In this document: piece after piece, positions 16,158 through 24,104 of the stretch | Position numbering within the stretch: the stretch's first letter is position 1 | How the letters are laid out: each line of letters starts with the position of its first letter | Assembly (NCBI GenBank): GCA_026184295.1 | Contig: JAHCJK010000028.1 | Span: 1-41,704 of the forward strand | Reading direction: 5' to 3' | DNA from: Planctomycetota bacterium | GTDB lineage: Bacteria; Planctomycetota; SZUA-567; H5-PLA8 | Length of the DNA stretch: 41,704 nt | The notes under the pieces: generated by a model | Told to the model about the DNA's origin: nothing | The model's input: the letters and a program-made list of their open reading frames with translations, nothing else | Database searches by the model: none | Program-made: the position numbers and the translations under genes

Positions 16158-18572
16158 ATGGCCGGCCCGACCGATCCTACTCTTCCGCAGGACCCGTCCA
16201 AGCGGCCCGGATCGGGCGCGCAGGACGGCTTGGCGCCCACGTTGGTCTCGGCCGGCACGCACTACTCCGTGCAGGTTCAGGACCTGACCACGGACGAACT
16301 GCTCGCCGAGGTGAAGCGCATCGATTTCGAAGGCCGGCCGACGCCGGCACTGGGCGGGATTCCGCTGCTGGCCAAGCTCGGGCAGGGCGGAATGGGCGCG
16401 GTCTACTTCGGCGTCAAACCGATGCTCAAGCAGGAAGTCGCGGTCAAGGTGCTGCCCGCGGCGCTTGCCAAGCAGCACAAGATTCTGGTGGACCGCTTCC
16501 TCCGCGAAGCGCAGATCGCCTCGCGCGTCGAATCGCCGCACCTGGTCCGCGTCACCGACGTGAACGAGGAAGGCGGGCTGTACTTCCTGGTCATGGAGTA
16601 CGTCAACGGCACCTCCGCGGGCGACTTCCGCCGCTCGCTGACGGGCCAGATGATGGACGAACCCACCGCGCTCGACATCGCGATCGGCGCGACGACCGGC
16701 TTGGCCGCGGCCCATGCCGAAGGCGTGATCCACCGCGACATCAAGCCCGACAACATCATGGTTCCGCGCATGCGCGGCACCGACAAGCTTCAGTTCGCCA
16801 ACGCCAAGCTGGCCGACCTGGGCTTGGCCCGCGCCGAGGACAGCCAGAGCGGTCCGACGCTGACCGGGCAGCAATCGTCGATGGGCACGCCGGGGTACAT
16901 GGCCCCCGAGCAGGCCCTGAACGCGCGCAAGGCCGGCAAGCCGGCCGACGTCTTTTCCATGGGCGCGACGCTGTACGCGCTGCTGGGCGGCAGTTCGCCG
17001 TTCAAAGGCGAGACGACCACCGAGACGATCTACGCGACGCTGCAGAAGCCGCACCAGCCGCTGCGCGAGATCCGCCCCGACGTCTCGCGCGTGACCTCCG
17101 AACTGCTCGACAAGTGCCTCGACAAGGATCCCACCAAGCGCTTCGTGGACGCGAGCGCGCTGCTCCAGGCGCTGAAGCTCTGCCGCGCCAACGCCGCCGC
17201 TCCGGAAGACTCGCAGCTCCAGGCGATCCAGACGCTCGAGAATCTGCAGAAGGCTTCCGAAGTCGGCTTGGCCGTGCGCCCGACGGACAGCGGTTCGGGC
17301 GCGACGCCGCCTCCGGGGTCGAAGCCGGGCGTGCCCACGGGCCCGGGCCTGCCGGCCTCGTCGCCCGGGCAGCCGGCTCCCAAGCGCGGCGCCGGGGTGC
17401 TGGTGGCTGTGGTCGTTGTGCTGCTGGTGGGCGTGGCCGCGTGGAACTTCTTCGGCGAGAAGCACGACAACGGTAGCGATGCCAAGAGGTCCGGCGGCGG
17501 CGCGCCGGCGGCTCCGGCCAAGATCAAGGTCGGCATCGCCTACGGATTCGAGAAGGAAGAGTGGATGAAGTGGCTGTGCGAGAAGTTCGCGCAGACGCCC
17601 GCCGGCACCCAGTACGAGCTTGAACCGATGCGCATGCCGGCGGTGGACGCGATGAACGCCATCCTGGCCAAGGACGAGCGCGTCCACGTGTGGTTTCCCG
17701 GCAACTGCGCCGACCAGGAACTGGTGAACAGCCGGTGGAAAGCGCAGAACGGCGGCAAGTCCCTTTTCGCGTTCGTCGGCGACGACGTGGTGCTTTCGCC
17801 CATGGTCTTCGTGATGTTCAAGGACCGCCACGAGGCGTTCAAGGCCAAGTACGGCGAAGTCGGCTTCGAGACGCTGCATAAGGCCGCCGCGGCGGGCGGG
17901 GGCTGGAAGGAGATCGCCGCCAAGGAGGACTGGGGCGCCTTCACCTTCGCCATCCCCAGCCCGGCCCACCATGCCAGCGGGCAGGCGGCGCTGATGCTGA
18001 TGGCCCACGCCTTCAAAAAGGTCAAGGACCGGCCGCTCACGCTGGAGGACGTCGCCTCGGAGGAATTCCAGGCCTGGGCGAAAGCCTTCGCGCCGATGCT
18101 GCGCAACCGCGCGCTGGGCGTGGGCGTGCTGAAGGACATGATCCTGCGCGGGCCGTCGGCCTACGACGGCGTCTTCGAGAACGAGAGCCAGGTGATCTCG
18201 ACGATCGCCGACGCCGAGGGGCGCGGTCGCGAACTGGTCGTCAGCTATCCCGAGATCAACATGTGGAACGACAACCCGTTTTACATCCTGGAGGTGCCGT
18301 GGAGCGCCCCGGCGCAGCGCGAGGGCGCGAAGGCCTTTTACGATTTCGTGATGGGCGAGGAGGCGCAGAAGCAGGCCGTGCTGCTGGGCATGCACCCCGG
18401 CAACCTGAAGGTCGGGATGCTCGGCGAGGGCAGCCCGTTCAAGAAGTACGCTTCCATGGGCATCAAGTTCGACGTCCCGATCACGGTCGATCCGCCGGGC
18501 CCCGAGGTGATCGAGAGCCTGCTCGAATCGTCGAAGCGCTGGGAAGCGCAGCCGGAAAAAGCGCCGAAGTAG
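16158..18572 (+). CDS. Transmembrane Ser/Thr protein kinase fused to an extracytoplasmic solute-binding domain
   Basis: An 804-residue fusion. Residues about 65-345 are a Hanks-type kinase with all key parts: LGQGGMGAVY loop, VAVKVLP lysine, HRDIKPDN catalytic loop, DLG in place of DFG, and GYMAPEQ. A proline-rich linker leads to one membrane span at about 412-432 (VLVAVVVVLLVGVAAWNFF). Residues about 453-790 look like a type 2 periplasmic binding protein (KIKVGIAYGFEKEEWMKWL, HASGQAALMLMAHAF, YPEINMWNDNPFYILEVPW, KAFYDFVMGEEAQKQAVLLG), of the kind found in bacterial proteins that pair a substrate-binding domain with vWA. The expected topology puts the kinase inside and the binding domain outside, so it reads as a ligand-sensing receptor kinase. 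AGGGAG precedes the ATG. It stands alone, with its stop touching that of the convergent histidine kinase gene. Confidence 0.85.
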   Translation: MAGPTDPTLPQDPSKRPGSGAQDGLAPTLVSAGTHYSVQVQDLTTDELLAEVKRIDFEGRPTPALGGIPLLAKLGQGGMGAVYFGVKPMLKQEVAVKVLPAALAKQHKILVDRFLREAQIASRVESPHLVRVTDVNEEGGLYFLVMEYVNGTSAGDFRRSLTGQMMDEPTALDIAIGATTGLAAAHAEGVIHRDIKPDNIMVPRMRGTDKLQFANAKLADLGLARAEDSQSGPTLTGQQSSMGTPGYMAPEQALNARKAGKPADVFSMGATLYALLGGSSPFKGETTTETIYATLQKPHQPLREIRPDVSRVTSELLDKCLDKDPTKRFVDASALLQALKLCRANAAAPEDSQLQAIQTLENLQKASEVGLAVRPTDSGSGATPPPGSKPGVPTGPGLPASSPGQPAPKRGAGVLVAVVVVLLVGVAAWNFFGEKHDNGSDAKRSGGGAPAAPAKIKVGIAYGFEKEEWMKWLCEKFAQTPAGTQYELEPMRMPAVDAMNAILAKDERVHVWFPGNCADQELVNSRWKAQNGGKSLFAFVGDDVVLSPMVFVMFKDRHEAFKAKYGEVGFETLHKAAAAGGGWKEIAAKEDWGAFTFAIPSPAHHASGQAALMLMAHAFKKVKDRPLTLEDVASEEFQAWAKAFAPMLRNRALGVGVLKDMILRGPSAYDGVFENESQVISTIADAEGRGRELVVSYPEINMWNDNPFYILEVPWSAPAQREGAKAFYDFVMGEEAQKQAVLLGMHPGNLKVGMLGEGSPFKKYASMGIKFDVPITVDPPGPEVIESLLESSKRWEAQPEKAPK

Positions 18573-19373
18573 TCACTTCTTGTATTCGAGAATCTTGCTC
18601 TTCGGCAGGCGGATGACGAAGGTCGCGCCCTTGCCGGGGTGGTTCTCGAGCGCCAGTTCGCCGCCGTGTTCCTGGACGATGCGCCGCGCGATCGGCAGGC
18701 CCAGGCCCGTCCCGTGGTCCTTGGTGGAAAAAAAGAGGTCGAAGACCTTCCCCTCGTCCTCGGGTTTCACGCCGCCCCCGTTGTCCTCGACGCGCAGTTC
18801 GACATGCTCGGCGGTCTCGCGCGTGCGCAGGGTGATCGTGCCGTGTTCCTTCAACTGTTCGCGCGCGTTGGTGAGCAGGTTCAGCAGGACGCCGCGGCCG
18901 AACTGGTGCTGGTCCAGCGCGACGGGGTAGATGTCCTTCTGGAAATCCTTCACGACCTCGATGTGCTTCAGCCGGCATTCGGGCGCGACCAGTTCCACGG
19001 TCTGCGAGACCAGGTCGTTGATGTCGGTGGCCAGCATCTGCATGCGCGGCGGGCGCGCGAACGCGAGGAACTCGGTGAGCAGTTCCTGCAATCCGTCGGT
19101 CTCGCGGTCGATCAGGCGCAGGCTGCGTTCGAACTCCGCGCGCTTGCCTTCCTCGACGTGCGGGAGCATTTCGAGCAGCAGGCCCAGGTTCAGCTTCATG
19201 GCGTTGAGCGGGCTGCGGATTTCGTGGGCCAGGCCCGAGGCCAGCGTGCCGATGTAGGCCATGCGCGAGGCGGCCTCCTCGCGCGCCTCGATCTCGGCCT
19301 GCTTTTTGTTGCGGGGCAGCGCGCGCTTGCGCGGCGAGGGATCGAACGGTTCGGGGTCGGCCATCGCGCTCAT
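18573..19373 (-). CDS. Soluble sensor histidine kinase (NtrB-like core)
   Basis: A 266-residue kinase with only a short N-terminal helix before the catalytic core; no membrane span or recognisable sensor domain. H box ASGLAHEIRSPLNAMKLNLG with the phosphorylated His at 50; N box LLNLLTNAREQL; G1 VEDNGGGV; F box FDLFFSTKDHG; G2 GTGLGLPIARRIV. The FFSTK...GTGLGL form is that of the NtrB/AtoS branch. The ATG overlaps the stop of the upstream secreted-protein gene by ATGA, so they are co-translated. No response regulator is adjacent. The signal may come through a protein partner, perhaps related to the coupled gene. Confidence 0.9.
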   Translation of the reverse strand: MSAMADPEPFDPSPRKRALPRNKKQAEIEAREEAASRMAYIGTLASGLAHEIRSPLNAMKLNLGLLLEMLPHVEEGKRAEFERSLRLIDRETDGLQELLTEFLAFARPPRMQMLATDINDLVSQTVELVAPECRLKHIEVVKDFQKDIYPVALDQHQFGRGVLLNLLTNAREQLKEHGTITLRTRETAEHVELRVEDNGGGVKPEDEGKVFDLFFSTKDHGTGLGLPIARRIVQEHGGELALENHPGKGATFVIRLPKSKILEYKK

Positions 19374-19933
19374 TTTTTCCCGTCCGCGGGCGGATCGAAA
19401 ACAACCGATTTCACGTAAACGATCTCGGCGGCCTTCTGCCCGTATTCGCCGCGCTGGTCGTGGCGCAGGATGTAGCGGTAGTCCTGCCCGGGCGTCTTGA
19501 CGAAGATCGGCGCGCCCTTGCTGTGCCCGGCCACCACGGTCTTGCCGTCGGCGAGCGTCACCTTCATGCGGTATTTTCGGTCGAAGTACGAGCGCCCCGT
19601 GTAGATCTTCTCGTCGCTCCCGCCTTCCTTCCAGCGCCACTCCTTCTCTTCGGTCTCCTGCTCGATCTCGAACGCGATGCGCGACAGGTCCTTCAGCGCG
19701 TACTGCCTGAACTCCTTGGTCTTCTCCACGAAGAGTTCGACCTTGGCGCCGAGCGTCATGGAGATCGTCCCGGTCCGCTTGGTCCCGTCGGAGAGTTCCA
19801 GCGTGCCGGGGCGCGCGTCGGGGTTGGCGGCCTCTTCGCGCGGCGCGAAAGGATTGGCCGGCTTCGGCGCGGGCTCTTCGGCGCGCGCGGCCAGGGCCGA
19901 CACCAGAACGATCGCAAGCACGCTGCTTCTCAC
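19370..19933 (-). CDS. Secreted protein of unknown function, coupled to a histidine kinase
   Basis: A 187-residue protein starting at GTG, with AAGGAG 7 bp upstream. The signal peptide is VRSSVLAIVLVSALAARA, with a likely cut before EE. The mature part has a proline-rich stretch, then two beta-rich segments that look alike: LELSDGTKRTGTISMTLGAK and MKVTLADGKTVVAGHSKG. Both have the shape of small SH3/Sm-like barrels known from planctomycetal proteins that handle 'DG..TGTI' motifs. I do not recognise the family. It overlaps the downstream kinase by 4 bp, so it may act with it, although it is on the other side of the membrane. Confidence 0.7.
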   Translation of the reverse strand: MRSSVLAIVLVSALAARAEEPAPKPANPFAPREEAANPDARPGTLELSDGTKRTGTISMTLGAKVELFVEKTKEFRQYALKDLSRIAFEIEQETEEKEWRWKEGGSDEKIYTGRSYFDRKYRMKVTLADGKTVVAGHSKGAPIFVKTPGQDYRYILRHDQRGEYGQKAAEIVYVKSVVFDPPADGKK

Positions 19934-20071
19934 GCGGATGCTCCTTATAAAGGAGTATAGCCGCGGCGGGCGGATCGAAAAGGGGCGTGCGCGGGCGTCG
20001 CGCCGTTTTGCCGTGAATCCGGAGGCGGCGCGTGGTATGAAACAGGGCTGCTCACTCGAGGAACCACGCTT

Positions 20072-21079
<1,008 letters not shown>

Positions 21080-21085
21080 CCGCGC

Positions 21086-21778
21086 TCAGCGTTTGGCCGG
21101 GGCCGCTCCGTACAGGCCCTTCTCGCGAATGTACATCTCCACGTCCCGCCGCAGGTAGCCGGGAATCTTCTCGCCCGTGCGCAGCAGCTTGCGAATCTGC
21201 GTGGAGCTGACGTCCACGCGTTCCACCGGCACGACGGCCGCGCGCAGCTTCTTCTCGGCCTCCTCGCCCAGGCCCGCGCGCACCTGCTCCCACACGCTTT
21301 CGGCCAGCGGCGTCTCGCGGCGGTCGGCGATCCCGAAATCGGCGATGCGCGCCAGCTCGGCGGCCTCGCGCCATTTGGGCAGATCGGCCAGGCTGTCGGA
21401 GCCGATCAGGAAGCGAATCTCCGCGCCGCCGCCGTAGGCCTCGCGCAGCATGCGCGCGGTGTCGATGGTAAAGCTCGGCGCGGGGCGGCGCAGTTCGAGG
21501 TCGCTGACGTCCATCCCGCGCATGTTGCGCACGGCCAAGCGGCACATCGCCAGGCGGTCGTCGGGCGAGACCATCTCCTGGTCGCCGAGCTTGTGCGGGT
21601 TCATCGCCGCGGGCATGAGGAAGACGCGTTCGAGCTTGAGCGCGACGAGCATCTGCTGGGCGATGGAGAGGTGCCCGACGTGGACGGGATTGAACGACCC
21701 GCCCATGATCCCCATGCGCGTGAACGGCCCCAGCGGCAGGCGCATGGGCGCGGCGTCGTTCGTCGGCGAATCCGTCAT
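21086..21778 (-). CDS. nadD: Nicotinate-nucleotide adenylyltransferase
   Basis: A 230-residue nucleotidyltransferase. GIMGGSFNPVHVGHL at 23-37 holds the ATP-binding HxGH; PAAMNPHK is the NadD substrate loop; FLIGSDSLADLPKW and SSTQIRKLL are further family signatures. It joins nicotinate mononucleotide and ATP to make deamido-NAD in NAD synthesis. The first 20 residues are extra compared with typical NadD; a start at the internal ATG of MRLPLG or MGIMGG is also possible, since no clear ribosome-binding site stands before 21778. Confidence 0.93.
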   Translation of the reverse strand: MTDSPTNDAAPMRLPLGPFTRMGIMGGSFNPVHVGHLSIAQQMLVALKLERVFLMPAAMNPHKLGDQEMVSPDDRLAMCRLAVRNMRGMDVSDLELRRPAPSFTIDTARMLREAYGGGAEIRFLIGSDSLADLPKWREAAELARIADFGIADRRETPLAESVWEQVRAGLGEEAEKKLRAAVVPVERVDVSSTQIRKLLRTGEKIPGYLRRDVEMYIREKGLYGAAPAKR

Positions 21779-22082
21779 GCCTGCGTTTTACGCGCGAAGC
21801 GAAATCGCGCAACGGGAAGTGCGTCACCGCCCGGCGTCATTTCATTTTGGATTTTCGATGTTGGATGGCCGATTTTTAATGAACGGGATTTTACGCCATC
21901 CGGCCAGACGCCCGTGCTTGTAGATTTGAGCCGTTCCGGGGGTGCCACATCACGTAGCGAAGCGAAGTGTTGTGCTCGGGATGTGGAGCAGCAAGCGGCC
22001 GGCATCCCGAGAAAGAATCGAAAATCCAAACTCCAAATCGGAAATCCCGCTCTGTTGAAAAGCGCTAGCCATGCGCGTCGAT

Positions 22083-22329
22083 GTCCGCACTTCAGTGCGG
22101 ACGAACCTTGCTGTTGATCCGTTGCTTGCCACCAGCTTTTAGCTGGTGGACGGAAGCCCCACACACATCCTTCAGCAGGCTTCAGCCTGCTTCCCCACGA
22201 CCTAAGGCTTAAGCCACACATCGGAAGCCGGCTAAAGCCGGCTGGGCAGGTAGTAAAAGGCTACACCCCACCAGCTAAAGCTGGTGGCAAGCAACGGATC
22301 AACAAACGATTCGGTCTCACTGAAGTGAG
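22083..22329. repeat. REP-like hairpin cluster inside a 36-bp inverted repeat
   Basis: Seven short palindromes lie in 247 bp: 22083-22102 (GTCCGCAC/GTGCGGAC), 22129-22149 (CCACCAGCT/AGCTGGTGG), 22175-22190 (GCAGGCT/AGCCTGC), 22206-22215 (GGCTTAAGCC), 22226-22243 (AGCCGGC/GCCGGCT), 22268-22287 (CCACCAGC/GCTGGTGG), 22316-22329 (CTCACTGAAGTGAG). Four have loops of TAAA, TTCA or TTT. The second and sixth are part of long arms 22113-22149 and 22268-22303 that are reverse complements over 36 bp apart from one extra T, extending into GTTGATCCGTTGCTTG. This is the shape of REP/REPIN elements; no RAYT transposase gene is in the window. Confidence 0.8.
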
Positions 22330-22401
22330 CCCGACAGGTTCTTAGAATTGACCGGAGGTATTCAACAAAGCAGGAAATCCAAAATCGAAAATCCAAAGTA
22401 T

Positions 22402-22458
22402 CGCTTTCGCTTTCGCTTTCGCCTGCGCCTGCGCCTGCGCTTACCGCTTACCGCTTGC
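22402..22458 (+). repeat. Hexamer tandem runs
   Basis: CGCTTT three times, CGCCTG three times, then CGCTTAC twice and a final CGCTTGC, all starting with CGC and directly adjacent. It looks like slippage with drift from one ancestral hexamer. It lies 44 bp before the ribosome-binding site of the sulfatase. Confidence 0.85.
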
Positions 22459-22516
22459 CCGCGCCTTGCTTTGCTGGCACAATCGTGTGAGCACACACTT
22501 TAGGAGGAACCGACCT

Positions 22517-23878
22517 ATGCGCGTGATCCTCTTCGATATCGACAGCCTGCGCCCCGACCACCTCGGCTGCTACGGCTACGGACGCCCGACGTCGCCGGTC
22601 ATCGATTCGATCGCGGCCGAAGGCATCTGCTTCGACCGCTACTACTGCTCCGATTCGCCGTGCATGCCCTCGCGCCACGCCTTGATCTCCGGGCGCTTCG
22701 GCATCCGCAACGGCGTGGTCACGCATGGGGGCCCGCGCTCGCGCTTTCACGTCCACGAGAAACTCTACGGCGGCATCGACGACGCCGAACAACTGCTCCA
22801 GCGCCGGCTGCGCGAACGCGGGCTCGATACGATCTGCTTCTCGAACTTCGCCTGGCGGCACTGCGCGACGTGGTTTGGGTTCGGCTGGACCGAGTTCCAT
22901 TCGCCGAACCTGAAGGGCGGTTCCGAGAGCGCCGCGGAGGTGACCGCGCCGGTGCTGCGCTGGCTGAAGGCCAACGCCGGCCGCGACGACTATTTCCTGT
23001 ACGTGAATCTGTGGGACCCGCACCGCACCTACCGCATGGGCGCCGAATGGGCCGAGCGCTTTCAAGGCACGCCGGCGCCCGCGTGGCCCGACGAAGCCGC
23101 GATTCGCGCGCACCAGCAGTGCACGGGGCCGTTCACCGCGCACCGGCAGTTTAAGGACGACAAGAGCACCGTCGCGCTGATGCCCGGCGCCGTGAACAAC
23201 CGCGCCGACTACGAGCACATGGCCACGGGCTACGACGCCGCGATTGCCTACGCAGACCACCACGCCGGCCTGATCCTGGACGAACTGAAGCGCCAGGGCG
23301 CCTACGACGACTGCGCCGTCGTCATTACCGCCGATCACGGCGATGCTTTTGGCGAACACGGCGTCTATTCCGACCACGTCTGCGCCGACGAATGCATCCA
23401 CCGCATCCCGCTGGTGGTCAAATGGCCGGGGCAGGCCGCGCCGGGTTCGCGCTGCGGGAGCCTGCGCTACAACACGGACCTCGCGCCGACCCTGATCGAA
23501 CTCTGCGGGGGCAACGTGCCCGGCGGCTACGACGGCCAGTCGTTTGCGCCGCAACTGCGCGGGCAGGCCGGCGGCGAACGCGAGTTCCTCGTCTGGAGCC
23601 ACGGGCTGTACACGATCCAGCGCGCCGTCCGCACGCGCCGCCACCTGATGATCGAGACCTACGACGACCACGGCTACAACTCGTTCGATCCGCGCGCGCT
23701 GTACGACATGGAGGCCGATCCGTACCAGACGCGCAACCTGTACGCGCACGAACCCGCAACCGTCCGGACCCTTCAGGGTCACTTGGCCGCGTGGCTGGCC
23801 GAACAGCAGGCGAAGCCGCGCGCGATCGGCGACCCGCTGCTGGCATTGGTGAAGGATCGGGCGGGGGCGAAGGCGTAG
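22517..23878 (+). CDS. Sulfatase (type I, formylglycine-dependent)
   Basis: A 453-residue arylsulfatase-family enzyme. Metal-binding start ILFDIDSLRPDHLGCYGYG; the modification motif CMPSRHALISGR (C49-x-P-S-R) whose Cys is converted to formylglycine by FGE or an anaerobic maturase; TADHGDAFGEHG supplies further metal ligands; LYDMEADPYQTRNL is the typical C-terminal motif. It removes sulfate from an organic ester. No signal peptide is visible, so it may be cytoplasmic and act on imported substrate. The ATG is fixed by AGGAGGA at 22502-22508. It stands just before the oxidoreductase genes and may belong to the same pathway, though on the opposite strand. Confidence 0.9.
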   Translation: MRVILFDIDSLRPDHLGCYGYGRPTSPVIDSIAAEGICFDRYYCSDSPCMPSRHALISGRFGIRNGVVTHGGPRSRFHVHEKLYGGIDDAEQLLQRRLRERGLDTICFSNFAWRHCATWFGFGWTEFHSPNLKGGSESAAEVTAPVLRWLKANAGRDDYFLYVNLWDPHRTYRMGAEWAERFQGTPAPAWPDEAAIRAHQQCTGPFTAHRQFKDDKSTVALMPGAVNNRADYEHMATGYDAAIAYADHHAGLILDELKRQGAYDDCAVVITADHGDAFGEHGVYSDHVCADECIHRIPLVVKWPGQAAPGSRCGSLRYNTDLAPTLIELCGGNVPGGYDGQSFAPQLRGQAGGEREFLVWSHGLYTIQRAVRTRRHLMIETYDDHGYNSFDPRALYDMEADPYQTRNLYAHEPATVRTLQGHLAAWLAEQQAKPRAIGDPLLALVKDRAGAKA

Positions 23879-24011
23879 GATGCGCCGCGTGCGCGTGGAT
23901 TACCGCGGTGCTTGGGGAGGACCGGGGGTTCCGCTCAGGCGGGCGGGAGGCGCAGGCGGGCGGGGGCGCAGGCGTAGGTTTAGACGGAGCCTCTGCACCC
24001 TCACCCCCGGC

Positions 24012-24036
24012 CCCTCTCCCTTCGAGGGAGAGGGGG
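24012..24036. terminator. Perfect hairpin of the CCCTCACCCC...GAGAGGGG type
   Basis: An 11-bp perfect stem (CCCCTCTCCCT / AGGGAGAGGGG) with a TCG loop, preceded by CCCTCACCCCCGG. It lies between the convergent sulfatase and oxidoreductase genes, so it can stop both transcripts, although it lacks a T-run. Hairpins of this sequence type occur as dispersed repeats in many GC-rich genomes. Confidence 0.65.
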
Positions 24037-24064
24037 GACGCGCGCGCGGTGTGGGCGCGTATGG

Positions 24065-24101
24065 GCGCTGGGACACGGAGCGCTGGGGCACGGAGCGCTG
24101 G
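24065..24101 (+). repeat. 15-bp tandem repeat
   Basis: GCGCTGGGACACGGA, then GCGCTGGGGCACGGA, then a partial GCGCTGG, immediately before the stop of the oxidoreductase on the minus strand. The CACGGA half resembles the dispersed CACGGAG repeats of this window. Confidence 0.7.
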
Positions 24102-24104
24102 GGT

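Larger units (their letters stand above)
21779..22516. other. Intergenic region with hairpin cluster and simple repeats
   Basis: This 738-bp gap holds no gene I can support. Three copies of an ATCCAAAATCGAAAATCC-type repeat (reverse copy about 21843-21875, forward copies about 22016-22050 and 22374-22400) frame a dense group of short palindromes at 22083-22329. These are followed by hexamer runs at 22402-22458 and the strong AGGAGGA site of the sulfatase. Confidence 0.7.
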
